Of a stretch of DNA of 64,000 bases, positions 47,850-59,624 are shown one piece after another. Every line of letters begins with the position of its first letter. The stretch's first letter is position 1. The translations under genes and the position numbers were made by a program. Source of the DNA: Prochilodus magdalenae (Eukaryota > Chordata > Actinopteri > Characiformes > Prochilodontidae); NCBI GenBank assembly GCA_024036415.1, contig JAMWET010003459.1:152001-216000 (forward strand), in the 5' to 3' direction. The notes beneath the pieces were generated by a model. That model had not been told where the DNA came from, made no database searches, and saw nothing but the letters and a program-made list of their open reading frames with translations.

Positions 47850-48076
47850 TTGGCTGTTTTCTGAAACTAGTTTGGCCTAAAAAAGGTTAAAGCATCTGAA
47901 AGCTTGGATGGTGGTGTGTATTGACACCACAACAAGGGGATACAATACCTGGGCTCTGGCATTACCCCAGTACAAGAGGACTGACCAGGCTTAGCCTGCT
48001 AATGGCTAGGTGGTGGTCCACTTCAGGTTCTTTCTGGACGTTATCCTGTATAAATTCATTTAGTGAATCATTTTTA
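47850..48076. repeat. Duplicated segment F, second copy, left part
   Basis: Second copy of 47490 onwards, interrupted at TA (48075-48076) by the fold-back element. It continues at 48750 and, after the LTR, at 49397. Confidence 0.85.
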
Positions 48077-48749
48077 CGGTGGCCGAGAAAGCCCAACGCA
48101 CTACAAGTACAAAACGTGCTGCAAAGTCTCAAAACACTAGCATGAAAATGACACGACTTGGACAACATTAGCCAAACGCGCTGCAAGATCTGAAAACACA
48201 AGCATCAGAATGAGACCGCTGCAAAGTCGCAGCAAACACTGACAACACATGCAGCTTCCAGAACACATGCAGAAAGCCTCAGAACACAACGGAAGTGTTT
48301 CCGGGGAACACTGAAAGAGGACGGACCCATTCGAGAGCGGGCTGCGTAAAACACGAGGACCTGGCCAATAGCCCGACTGAATATTCATTAATACACAGAT
48401 AAAGCTTTTGCTGGAACTGGGGCTGTCTCGGCTCTACGTCCAGGTCCACGCAGCCCGCTCTCGACCGGGTCCGTCCTCTTTCAGTGTCCCCCGGAAACAC
48501 TTCCTTTGTGTGTTGAGGCTTTCTGCATGTGTTTGGAAGCTGCATGTGTTTTCAGTGTGTGCTGCGCGTTTGAGACTTTGCAGCTCATTGGGTTAATGGT
48601 TTGCTAGCGCTCTCATTCTGATGCTTGTGTTTTCAGATCCTGCAGCGCGTTTGGCTAATGCTGTCCAAGTCGTGTCATTTTGCTGCTTGTGTTTTGAGAC
48701 TTTGCAGAACGTTTTTAACTTGCAGTGCGTTGGGCTTTCTCAACCACCG
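48077..48749. mobile_element. Fold-back transposon with ~300-bp terminal inverted repeats
   Basis: The left arm 48077-48364 is the near-complement of the right arm 48440-48749 (288 and 310 bp), with a loop of about 75 bp. Ends are CGGTGG and CCACCG, flanked by TA on both sides (48075-48076 and 48750-48751). Inside the arms are repeated words such as CTGCAAAGTCTCAAA. No transposase, so it depended on an autonomous partner. The comparison with 47490-47815 shows the site without it. Confidence 0.9.
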
Positions 48750-48858
48750 TAAGTTTTAGTATCAGCAATAACATTTCCGGCTAAATCGTTTCATATCAGG
48801 CCTAGACATTGTTTTTTCTCGCTCTCTGTTCTTTGTAATATTAGTCATAGCCTAAAAT

Positions 48859-49396
48859 TGTTAGACAAAAGACTTCAAGACCGACGTGTGCAGAACTAAA
48901 AACCAGGAATGGTTTATTACAAAACAGGCAATCACAGCGGGCACCACTACACAGCGAAAACAACGGGAGAAGCTAAATCGGAGTCAGGGACAGGCGGAGG
49001 TCAGAACCAGGTAGAACAAGCAGCGAGGGCGAACAAGTTTACAGGGGAAGACCGAAGAGAGAAAGCAGAGGTACAAACCGTAGAGTCAGAGCACGAGCAA
49101 AAGGGAGAAGGCGAAAGAGCAGTAGAGGAACGAAGGGAGTCGTAAACCAGAGTAAGACCATACGAGGAAAGAGCGCTCAGGATTGCTAACCTAGGTTTGG
49201 CAAAGCTTCCCAGAGTGTTTGTGAGCGGCTTAAATACAGGAAGTAATTGGATACAGCTGAGGTTAAAACTCGGGCGATCTAGAGCGAATCACAGCGTCCG
49301 ACTGGGGGGTGCATAGACATGACGTCATCGAGCATGGCCCTCTGGGAAGTGGAGTCCTGAAGAGCGGAGAAGCCGGGGAGATGCGGAGACGTGACA
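48859..49396 (-). mobile_element. Solo LTR of a retrotransposon
   Basis: On the plus strand it begins TGTTAGAC and ends GTGACA, that is TG...CA, and is flanked by the 5-bp duplication AAAAT (48854-48858 and 49397-49401). Read on the minus strand it begins TGTCACG, has a TATTTAAG TATA-like box near 49230 and an AATAAA signal near 48918, the right order for an LTR. No gag or pol is present, so internal recombination removed the rest. The paralog near 47780 has the undisturbed AAAATTGAAG. Superfamily (Gypsy or ERV-like) cannot be set from the LTR alone. Confidence 0.85.
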
Positions 49397-49401
49397 AAAA
49401 T

Positions 49402-50445
49402 GAAGACTATACACATTTAAAATCTGTTTAAGAAGATTAAAGGCTAGTTAGATCTTATTCATGGTTTACAAGGGTGGTCCTAGGGTGGTCCAGCAATGGC
49501 AAACAGGGTAGCCGATCTTACGAAGCCAGCAAGCTGATTAATTAAGCTGACATTTTTGCATATCAGTGGAATTCCAAAGGAATCCATTATAAACAGACAC
49601 AGGAACTGTAACAGTCCACATTTCAACATTTAGCTTGGTGTCCCCCAAACTTTGGCAGACGGTCCACATTCCCTGTGTTGAGAAAGGAAACAGATGGAGA
49701 TGCGTGCACAGGTCGCGTGACCGTATGCTTGTCTTTCTCGGAGCTGTTGCTGACATTGTGACATATAAGTCATCCTGTGACATATAAGCCACTAGCTGAG
49801 CTCCCACTCGTCTCTGCCCACCGGCCGTTGGATAGGTTCCAGCCTGGCCTGTGACAGCCTCCGCTTCCTGCCAGCTTCAGCCCTGGATCTCCTGTGGTGA
49901 GGCCCTGATTGCCTCTGATTGCCCACAGTGCTCTCAGCCAGCTACGGTTCACCTCACCTCTCAAAGGAAGGATGGATGGCTCTCTGGCAGGCTGACCGTC
50001 ACTTCAGGCCTCTCAAATTACCAAGCTACTGTAGACTGGTCTCTGAGGACTGGTGAGCGTGGCAGATTATAAAAAGGACAAGAGATCGCTGTCAGTGCTG
50101 TTTCCTGGCATGAAGAGATTATCTTTAATAGTGCATATGTTGTGAAATCACCGTCTAAGCCTTGTTCACCTTTTTTCAGAACATGTTCATAATGAAGATG
50201 CATGTACAGCGTCCTCTGGGGTGGTTTAATGTGAGATGGTTTGTTGTTGTCTCTGATGTTCAGACTCTGATGTCTTCACAGTGGAACCCTTTGAACCCTC
50301 CAAAACCACCAGGGCATCTACACAGGTCTTCTGAGTTTGCACATTGATCACCAGCTGCACCCCGAAGGGATCTACCAACAGGAATGAAGCTTGGTGGGTA
50401 GGTTTGACATCATGAGACATGCTAACGGTTGAAGGTCCATGCTTG
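49402..50445. other. Unassigned sequence
   Basis: After the end of segment F the sequence is unique. Frames of 60-90 codons are chance-length and show no domain. Confidence 0.3.
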
Positions 50446-50449
50446 GCTG

Positions 50450-51010
50450 TGCATGTGATGTAAACAAGGACGGTATCTCTGTACCAGCCACGACTGGAGA
50501 CACTCAGCGAGCAGTGTTGTCCTCCATGAGCCATCCTGTTAGTGCAGCACCATTGGCAGACGGCTGCACCACGCAGGACTACATGCACACAGACCGTTAC
50601 CACGACTGTCCTTAACACCACGTCACCGTCACCAAAGACTGCAGTGGTGTCGTACCAGACTGTCATGGAGTGACTCAGAATGGCAGCGGGTCATCTTCAG
50701 TGACGAGTCCCGCTTTAGTCTTGGTGGAGACGCCCAACGAATCCGTGTGTGGAGGCACCGTGGTCAGCACCAAGATAAACGGTTTGTTGTTACACGTCCA
50801 GAAGACCTGGTGTCCCTCCACCTCCACCCCTACCGCACCATCTGCAGGAACTGTGTGAGGATGTTCAAGCTGCATGTGATGGATTATCACAGGACACCAT
50901 TAGGAACCTCTACAGCTCCATACCGAGACGTCTGCCATGTTGGGTTAGCAAACATTGCGGCCCAACTCCACACTTCTGTATGTGTAGCTCAATAAATATT
51001 GATCATATCC
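50450..51010 (+). mobile_element. Tc1-like family A, internally deleted copy
   Basis: Has the shared 5' lead (GTAAACAAGGACGG), GGCAGACGGCTGCACCACG, the first catalytic region (TTCAGTGACGAGTCCCG), the deletion junction and the C-terminal frame ending near AATAAATATTGATC. No second or third catalytic acidic residue. Confidence 0.85.
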
Positions 51011-51980
51011 GTCTAAATGTATGGCTGGAGACTGGTTTAAGAATCTGGATACGTCAGTAGTCCAGACAGGTTAGAGCTAAAATCTTCAAATCAGGTTCTG
51101 GAATTAGTATGACCCTTGGTGTTCAATCAGTTAGATATCAACAGGTCAGTTAGTCACCAGTGGTTACCAGAGATGAGGACATCAGCTTGTTCTCACTGTT
51201 GTTCCTTTCCGGACCCAGGTCTACTTGCTCTGCGAGTTCAGAATGCTGGGTAAAGTGTCTAGGACATTTCCAGTGCCAATCCACTTGTTGGTCTCCAAGC
51301 AACGTGTGGAAGCTATCCATGTGGGTTTGGATGATTGGTTCATTTTAAACGAATAAAGCTTCCTTGCTACCATTTCGTGAACCTATGCACAGAATAGTGA
51401 TGTATGGATTCGTGCTATCAATCCACGGCTTGAATAGAGTCCTTGTGTGTGAAAGGAAATGACTGATACCAAGCCCCTCCCCTAAATGAGCCCAGAACTG
51501 AGCCTTGATACGAACTCAAGTGTTCAGAGTGAAAGCGCCCTCGGTCAGCACCTTAAGTAGTATGCTGAGCGACCTGCAGCTTCACTCTGACACACCCTTA
51601 AATAAGATACGCCCTTAAATAAACCCATTAAGTGCTGAACAAATACATTTACCAGTCTGCTGTTTGTTCTGCCACTGTGCAACGCGATACCAACAAATAC
51701 CAAAGACCATGAAACCCGACGGTATGGCTTTCCAAATGGAATTAGCTTAATGGTCACCATTAGGGACCTGAACGTTCCCATTAGGAAGCCTTCAGATATA
51801 TCTGGAGTCAGTCCCAGAGCGCATGGTAAACCATTAGGAACCTTTACAATGTGGATATCAACACATTCGGAAAACCCAAAACACCATTCGACACTGGACA
51901 CCACCAGAACCAACAGTACTGAGTTGAGCTGGCACTGACATCAATGAATATACTGACTCCACTTCCTAAACAAGCTGTTA
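51010..51980. other. Unassigned sequence
   Basis: Nothing recognised. A 122-codon minus-strand frame lies at 51545-51913, without domain or signal. Confidence 0.3.
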
Positions 51981-51984
51981 ACCT

Positions 51985-52290
51985 TTCACCAACACCACCA
52001 ACACTACCAACACCGCCAACACCATCAACACCACCAACACCGCCAATACCACCAAAACCACCAATACCAGCAACACCACCAATACCATCAACACCGCCAA
52101 CACCACCGATACTACCAACACCACCAAAACCACCAATACCACCAACACCGCCAACACCATTAACACCACCAACCACCAATAGCACCAATACCTCCAATAC
52201 CACCAACACCACCCAAACCACCAACACCCCCAAAACCACCAATACCACCAACACCACCAATACCATCAACACCACCAAACCACCAACACA
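51985..52290. repeat. ACC-based minisatellite
   Basis: Words of ACCACCAACACC, ACCGCCAACACC and ATACCACCA with a mostly 3-bp and 9-bp rhythm. Both strands stay open (proline/threonine-rich and valine/glycine-rich readings) as an artefact. Confidence 0.92.
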
Positions 52291-52489
52291 GTTGGTCACA
52301 GTTGGTGACCAGACTGGACTGAAGGTAGGTCAGCTTCGGCTGTAATACGTGCAGAACGTGGTTCATCAATCTGCTGGAATAAGCAAGACCTCCATGAAAT
52401 AGATGCTGTCTGGATGCAGCTTAGTTTCCTCCAAAACCTGGATATACCATGCAGCATCCCAGATGTGCAGGTCATGTATTTACAATACG

Positions 52490-52690
52490 TTTACATATAC
52501 GGCTTTTAGCTGACGCTCTTATCCAGAGCGACTTACAAGGGTATTCATACTACAGGTAGGCCAGTGTAGTGTTAGGAGTCTTGCCCAAGGACCAGTCACC
52601 CAGACCAGGATTCAAACCCCAGTCTCCCATATGTGGCGGTGGCTCCCTGTGTAATGGTGTTATCCGCTGAGCTATGCCAACCAACCCCAA
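52490..52690 (-). mobile_element. tRNA-derived SINE
   Basis: On the minus strand it begins GGTTGGCATAGCTCAGCGG (A box-like TAGCTCAGCGG) and has GGGGTTTGAATCCTGG (B box-like) about 50 bp later. It then passes through GGTCCTTGGGCAAGACTCC and the tail AAGTCGCTCTGGATAAGAGC GTCAGC, well known in teleost SINEs. The pol III promoter boxes are well formed, so the copy is not very old. Confidence 0.8.
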
Positions 52691-53399
52691 AACACATACC
52701 ATCATGGATGCTGGCTTTAGTGTGGGGAAAAAGCCACATGGTCCCTCTCCTTTTCATCCCAGAGGATCCATGATTCCCAAAAAAATAATCCCAGATTTTT
52801 ATTCCACTGGAATCTCTTTCCCACTTCTCTTCTGTCCATCTTAAATGAGCAGCGCCTCTGGATCTCTGATCTGTTTATATCGGGTTTCTTTTTTGCATGG
52901 TGAAGTTCCAGCTTGCGTTTGTGAAGCAGTGATAAACAGATTTGCGAAGTGTTCCTAATCCCATGCAGTGGGTCCGAAGATCATGACCTTTTAGTACTGG
53001 TTCTGGTTCTTGCCCAGAGGTTCTCTGGATTCTCTGGGTCTGTTAATGATAGTAGTGCAGATGATGATCATCTCCAAGCTCCGACACAGTCTTTCACAGA
53101 GTGGTGACCACTCGCCATCTCTACTTCCGAAAGACTACGCCTAACTGAGAAGCTCTGTCTTACCCAATCATGTTAATCTAACCTAATCAGCTGTTAGATG
53201 TTCCACCAGGTGCAGTTTCCGGTGTCATGGTGTTTACAGAGGCTCTCTGGTGGGTCTTCTGCTCCCATATCCCATGGAAGCAGAAGAGCGCCACGCTGAC
53301 CTGTGGGATATTCGTTTGGGGCATTGAATGTGATTCCTGCCGGAGTCGCCAGTCTGTCCGCCACCGTTCACCATCATTACATACCCATGGGCAACCACC
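52691..53399. other. Unassigned sequence
   Basis: No repeats or reading frames of note up to the next satellite. Small AT-rich and TTTTTT patches. Confidence 0.3.
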
Positions 53400-54490
53400 G
53401 TGCTACCCGCTGTGGGTGGTAATGTTATGTATTCCCAGTATGCCGTGCCAAACTTCGGAAACCTGTCTCATCCGTCTCATTCGAACTCCGATAAGTCTTG
53501 TTAACTTGCCATGGGCACACTAGCCAGTGTTCAACCTCACTCACAAGTTAACACCTCACAACGTATACAGGTGTGATTTTCTCACCAAATTCCAATTTCT
53601 CACCATAAAATCTGATTATTTTACCAAATTCCATTTTCCCCCACCTAATTCCATTTTCATACTAAATCCCATTTTCCCCATTAAATTCTGCTTTCTCACC
53701 AAATCCCATTTTTGTACCAAATCCCATTTTGTTTCACCAAATTCCATTTTCTCACCAAAAATTCAGATTATTTTAACAAATCCCATTTTCCCCACCAAAT
53801 CCTATTTTCTCAACACATCCCATTTTCATACTAAATCCCATTTTTAAAAAACTAAAATCCTGTTTTCTCACCAAATCCTATTTTCTAAACAAAAATCTGT
53901 AATGCTTTCTATTATGTATTCCCGGTATTCCTGCCAAACTTCGAAAACACTCACATGATAACACCTCACAACGTACACAGGTGTGATTTTCTCACCAAAT
54001 TTCAATTTCTCACCAAAAATCTGATTATTTTACCAAATTCCATTTTTCCCCACCAAATCCTATTTTCTCACCACATCCCATTTTCATACCAAATCCCATT
54101 TTCCCACTAAATCCTGTTTTCTCACCAAATCCCATTTTTGTGCCAAACCCCATTTTGTTCCACCAAATTCCATTTTCTCACCAAAAATTCTGATTATTTT
54201 ACCAAATCCCATTTTCCCCACCAAATCCTATTTTCTCACCACATTTTCATAATAAACCCCATTTTGTTCCACCAAATCCTATTTTCTGAACGAAAACCCG
54301 TAATGCTTTCTATTATGTATTCCCGGTATGCCTGCCAAACTTCAGAAACCCTTCCCATCCGTGTAGCACTCGCTATCATGTCTCATTCGAACTCCGATAA
54401 GTCACGTTGACCTGCCACGGGCACACCGGCCAGCGTTCAACCTCACTCACAAGATAACACCTCACATCGTATACCGGTGTGGGCGTTCCC
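53400..54490. repeat. 18-bp ACCAAATCCCATTTTCTC satellite in a higher-order unit, locus 1
   Basis: Units such as TCACCAAATCCCATTTTC are embedded in larger blocks that begin with TATGTATTCCCGGTATG (about 53424, 53914 and 54316) and contain AACACCTCACAACGTA and CAGGTGTGATTTTCTCACC. So the simple array was duplicated together with its flank, in units of about 400-490 bp. Confidence 0.85.
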
Positions 54491-54494
54491 AAAC

Positions 54495-55435
54495 CGTCCC
54501 CTGAGGTAACACCACTCCATAATCAGTTTACAGCCTCTCTCTCATGACGTCTGTCATGGCAGTGTATCTTTCAGGGTTTAAATGGGGACTGGCACATTGC
54601 TGCATTCTGCTTACGGTTCACATGCGTCCCAACTTCTTTGGAAACAGGGTTTAATAGTTCAGCTAGGTATTTGGTATTGCGTCTAGTCAGCCAGCCAGCT
54701 GATTCAAGTTCGACTCAGTTCAACTCAGTTCGGTTCAGTGCATTTACCGGGTGCAGTGCCTCAGTTCTGTCCTTCACTCTGAAGGTTTTTTAAAAATGAA
54801 GGCTCATTATTTAAAGCCTTGTCAAACCTGGCAGCGTTCAGCAGCAGCAGATAACAAGCCGAAACAATACAACACCAGAGTTTCAACTAGCATGCGCATA
54901 GATCACATATCTTTGGTGATTACCGAACACAGGAAGCTGGAAGGCGCAGATTCGAAGACTGGAGTCCAGCATCTCCAGACTAAACTGTCCATTAGGTGAC
55001 CTGTGTATGGATTAGGGCCAAACGTTTGAAAGTGTATCTCATAGGTGAGCAGTAATTGGACTTCCCTATAGACTTTGTCTTGCTCCAGAACCTATCAAGT
55101 CAGTCAAGCCCATTAGACAGTGTCGCTTGCACTCTTGTTGGGGTAACTGTGAGTTGGAACAACCCCGTCAGCCATGTAGGACTCTTCCAGGTCACTGGAA
55201 ATGACCCAAGCTGCACCTTCACACACCTGGTCATATGAGCTCAGTGACGAACTTCCGGTATTTTGCTTTTCCCACTGCCGGTCTTTTTGATTAACGCCCA
55301 GCATGCTTGACGCAGAGCCGGGAAGGACCCCGTTCGACACCCCGACATGCAGTAAGCAAGGAACAAGGCAGATGTAAACACTCACTGGTGCATTTCAATG
55401 AGCCTGGGCTCTTAACAAGCCGTCAGATTGCGGAG
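54495..55435. other. Unassigned sequence with a small microsatellite
   Basis: TCAGTTCGACTCAGTTCAAC lies near 54710 (imperfect TCAGTT repeats). No gene supported. Confidence 0.3.
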
Positions 55436-55436
55436 A

Positions 55437-56228
55437 TCAAAGAGGACTACAGGAAAAGCCCCAGAGACGAGTAGCTGTGCCGCAATTTGATCGAACCCGG
55501 ACCTTCAGCTTCTTCGCTCCAGTCCACCCACACCGACACCTCTGCTCGTGGCAAGTTGCTTTTTTCGGTCGCGCTCTTCTCTCCGACAGTGACATCTCTC
55601 TTGCTCTCTCGGGTGGCTGCAGAGCTGTGTTAATGAGTTCCTGGCTAGGGGAGCGGTGGGTGGCATCTGCTCGGGACTCGGGGAGCTCTCTAGGAGCCTC
55701 GAGGTCACGATGCCACTCTTTCGCCAAGCCCTCTGCCACAGATAGTTGGCACAGTTTGCCCCCGTCAGGGCCAACATCTGTCTGTACAGCAGCCTGGAAA
55801 AGCAGAGACATCCGATGAAGCCCCAGCTCAGCTACAGGACAGGAGTGGCGCTCATCTCCAGGCCTGGATGGCGTCCATACTTTCGTCAAACAGCATCGGG
55901 AGTCGTGATGAGTCAAGCATGCAGTTTGCACCATGCTAATTAGGCAGGGCTGCGTTCCTGCCACCTCCCGGACCGATCTGGAAGGTTGAATACATTCCGG
56001 CAGGAACGCGTAGAGAACTGTAGTTCTAGGATTGTTCTGCTCTGAGTGACTGTAGGCCTTCAGTGACTGAACATTCCATTTTGTCCCCAACACAACAAGC
56101 TTAACACTACCGACATTTACCAAATGTTCCTTACCTGACTGTAGTAGACTGTTGGTAGTGACTCTATCAGGAGTGACAAGCTCATTTTGAGGAGAGCTTA
56201 ACAACGCTAGCCAGTACAGGACTAGCAA
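55437..56228 (-). other. Long non-repetitive open frame, 263 codons, probably not a gene
   Basis: The longest open frame that is neither tandem repeat nor transposon. Residues are ordinary in mix, with no signal peptide, membrane segment or domain I recognise; the last part is basic and cysteine-bearing. No clear splice or promoter context. The underlying DNA (55500-55960) is unique and of moderate to high GC, which lengthens chance frames. It could be an exon, a non-coding element or chance. Confidence 0.12.
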
Positions 56229-56514
56229 ACAGTTTTATGTACAAAAAGTGTTCATGAAAACTCAACATTTTTTATTAGTGGACAAAAAAATAGTCACTGC
56301 ACAGTTCCTAATGCTCTACACCCTGGGACACATTTACTGAACAATGGGATCTAAATGCTCACCATCTGGCCAAAGAGGATAGGGATGCAGTCTTACAGTC
56401 TTCTCTAAAATGCAGGGGCGTGGCTAAAATATCACTCTGCCCGTGGACTACAACTCTTGAGCTACAATCACACAGCAAGTAAAAGTGGCCCAAATCTAAT
56501 GATCTCAAAAAATC

Positions 56515-57765
56515 TGATTAATTCCCATTTTCTTACCAAATCTCATTTCCCCCACCAAATCCCATTTTCTCACCAAATCCCATTTCCCCACCAAATCCCT
56601 ATTTTTTTTACCAAATCCCATTTTCCCGTACCATATCCCATTTTTCCATACCAAATCCCATTTTCTCACCAAATCCCATTTCCCCCACCAAGTCCCATTT
56701 TCTTACCAAATCCCATTTTCTTACCAAATCCCATTTTCTTACCAAGTCCCATTTTCTTACCAAATCCCATTTTCTTACCAAGTCCCATTTTCTTACCAAA
56801 TCCCATTTTCTTACCAAATCCCATTTGCTTACCAAATCCTATTCCCCCACCAAACCCCATTTTCTTACCAAATCTCATTTTCTTACCAAATCCCATTTCC
56901 TTACCAAATCCCATTTTCCCCACCAAATCCCCCCCTTTTTTTTTAACCAAATCCCATTTTTTAAAAACCAAATCCCATTTCCCCCACCAAATCCCAGTTT
57001 CTCACCAAATCCCATTTTCTTACCAAATCCCATTTCCCCCACCAAATCCCATTTCCCCACCAAATCCCTATTTTTTTTAACAAATCCCATTTTCTCCTAC
57101 CAATTCCCCTTTTCTTACCAAATCCCATTTTCTCCTACCAAATCCCATTTCCCCCACCAAATCCCATTTTCTTACCAAATCCTATTCCCCCCAGCAAATC
57201 CCATTTTCTCACCAAATCCTATTTTCCCCCACCAAATCCCATTTTTTACCAAATCCCATTTCCCCCCACCAAATCCTATTTTCTCACCAAATCGTATTTT
57301 CTTACCAAATCCCATTTGTTCACCAAATCCTATTTCCCCCCACCAAATCCCATTTTCTTACCAAATCTCATTTTCTTATCAAATCCCATTTCCTTACCAA
57401 ATCCCATTTTCCCCACCAAATCCTCCCCCCCTATTTTTTAAACCAAATCCCATTTTCCCACACAAAATCCCATTTTTTACCAAATCCCATTTCCCCCCAC
57501 CAAATCACTTTTTCTTACCAAATCCCTTTTTTTTACCAAATCCCATTTCCCCCACCAAATCCCATTTCCCCCCACTAAATCACATTTTCTTACCAAATCC
57601 CATTTTCCCCTACCAAAGCCCATTTTGCCCTAACAAATCCCATTTTCTCCTACCAAATCCCATTTTTACCAAATCCCATTTGCCCCCACCAAATCCCATT
57701 TTCCCCACCAAATCCTATTTTCTCAAAAAAAATCTGTTTTTCTTACCAAATCAGATTTTCATGTT
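56515..57765. repeat. 18-bp ACCAAATCCCATTTTCTT satellite, locus 2
   Basis: Very similar units to locus 1 (spacing mainly 17-19 bp, regular 18 bp at 56690-56830) with CCCCC and TTTTTT runs between. Frames on both strands remain open by periodicity (for example NPIFLP six-residue repeats). Not coding. Confidence 0.92.
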
Positions 57766-57769
57766 AATC

Positions 57770-58320
57770 TGTTAACACTATCATTTACATATGACCTATA
57801 TCTTTGGACATTCTTGGCTTCTTTAAACCATTTAGTCATTTCTTTAAGAATCTATTTAAACAGCGCAGCTGAGAGATTTCGTATTTCCGTACAGAAACAT
57901 CAGCTGGAATGCCGGAGGTCCCTGCAGCACAGAAGTTATGAGGAATGTCGATGTCGAATGACTAATTTAAAAGTTCAGTGAATTCCAGCCTGTCTATTCA
58001 GAATTACACTGCTGCATATCGGATATGTATGGGATTTCAAGGTGGCCCAAATCGGAATTGAAAATGTCAGATTCGATGTGTATTTTGCTGTTCATACGAG
58101 GAGGGAGAGCGGACCAGAGACGCTTTGACTTTGCAATGTACACACAGACTTTGTGACCTGAAAAAGTGGGAGAGGGGTTTATTAAATAAAGCTTTGATGA
58201 AGCAGTTCCTTAATTTATAAATAAGATTAAAATTATAACTATAGTCACTTTATGACAGATCCGGGACAGACACCTCCCTTAAGAAGCACCCCAAATGACA
58301 CAAGATTAACACACGCCCAA
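57770..58320. other. Unassigned sequence
   Basis: No repeat or gene recognised. AT-rich near 58190-58245. Confidence 0.3.
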
Positions 58321-58324
58321 GCTG

Positions 58325-59010
58325 TGATATAAACAAGGACAGGTCTTATCTCTGTACCTGACTGACCCAACAGCCACGACTGGAGACACTCAGTGAGCAG
58401 TGGTGTCCTCCATGAGTCGTCCTGTTAGTGCAGCACCATTGGCAGACGGCTGCACCACGCAGGACTACATGCACACAGACCGTTACCACGACTGTCCTTA
58501 ACACCACGTCACCGTCACCAAAGACTGCAGTGGTGTCGTACCAGACTGTCATGGAGTGACTCAGAATGGCGGCGGGTCATCTTCAGTGACGAGTCCCGCT
58601 TTAGTCTTGGTGGAGACGCCCAACGAATCCGTGTGTGGAGGCACCGTGGTCAGCACCAAGATGAACGGTTTGTTATCACACGTCCAGAAGTCCTGGTGTC
58701 CCTCCACCTCCACCCCTACCGCACCATCTGCAGGAACTGTGTGAGGATGTTCAAGCTGCATGGGATGGATTATCACAGGACACCATTAGGAACCTCTACA
58801 GCTCCATACCGAGACGTCTGGCATGTTGGGTTAGCAAACACGGCGGCCCGACGCCATACTGAGAGACAGACTTCTGTATGTGTAGCTCAATAAATATTGA
58901 TCATATCCGTCTAGACTGATCATCAGTTATTGATCCTGGTCACCTTTATCTTCCTACCCAACACCACCGCACCCCCACACCTCCTTCTGGGTGCAGCTGT
59001 TCTTTAGATG
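58325..59010 (+). mobile_element. Tc1-like family A, best preserved copy
   Basis: From the lead GATATAAACAAGGACAGG through GGCAGACGGCTGCACCACG to the first catalytic Asp (GAC at 58588-58590, in FSDESRFS). Then VWRHRGQHQDERF, the shared deletion junction near 58690, the C-terminal frame and the tail AATAAATATTGATCATATC to CCTTCTGGGTGCAGCTG. The transposase core from the second Asp onwards is missing, so it is non-autonomous by design. Confidence 0.88.
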
Positions 59011-59620
59011 ATGAGTGTGCCATCTTATGTGCCAGATTTCTTGACTTGCTATGTCATAGGTGTCTTCAGTATTAGTCTAAACCCTTTTAAAAGTAAAGCA
59101 GGCAGAACTTTCCCAGGGAAGCGCTTCCGCTCCGCTCTCAGGCTGGGCCGCCAAAGTGAAACATCTTTGCTTTGTGAAAATGAAGCCCTCACTTCCTTTA
59201 TTCCCCCACAAGCCGTGTTCCGCAGTAACTCCGCCCGACACAGGAATCTCGTCATTATCTCTCTTTGAACGTGATATTTTATTTATAATTAGCTGTCAGG
59301 ACGTGTGAAAGTGCGGCCGGGCCTCCACGCGCGTGGAGGAATCCTCTCTAGATCCGGAGCGGTACTTTGGCTACAAGCTGACAGTAGCGGTAATTAGTGC
59401 TCTTGTCTGGTGACTCAGGCCGAGTACGCGCTTTTTTCCGCCGGCTTTCTGCGAAAACTACATCCTCTTTTCTCTCTCTCAGTTGTGACACTGAATTCAT
59501 AACGACACTGAGGCGTCTGTGACCAGCAGGCGGACGGGAAGAGTCGGAGGAACACATCTCGCCCCTCATTACACATGCGCATGTGTGCACTGTTAAACGA
59601 AGGCATACTTAAGGCACCTT
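59011..59620. other. Unique sequence
   Basis: No repeats. TTTATTTATAATTAGCTGTC near 59278 is a homeobox-like core; frames are short. Possible regulatory island, weakly supported. Confidence 0.25.
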
Positions 59621-59624
59621 CTGC

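Noticed and set aside
48859..49396. 78-codon plus-strand frame at 48909 as a lysine/glutamate-rich protein
   Set aside because: It is inside the solo LTR, antisense to the LTR's own signals.
56457..57775. Long proline/phenylalanine-rich frames of 207 and 316 codons
   Set aside because: They are readings of the 18-bp CCAAATCCCATTTTC satellite.
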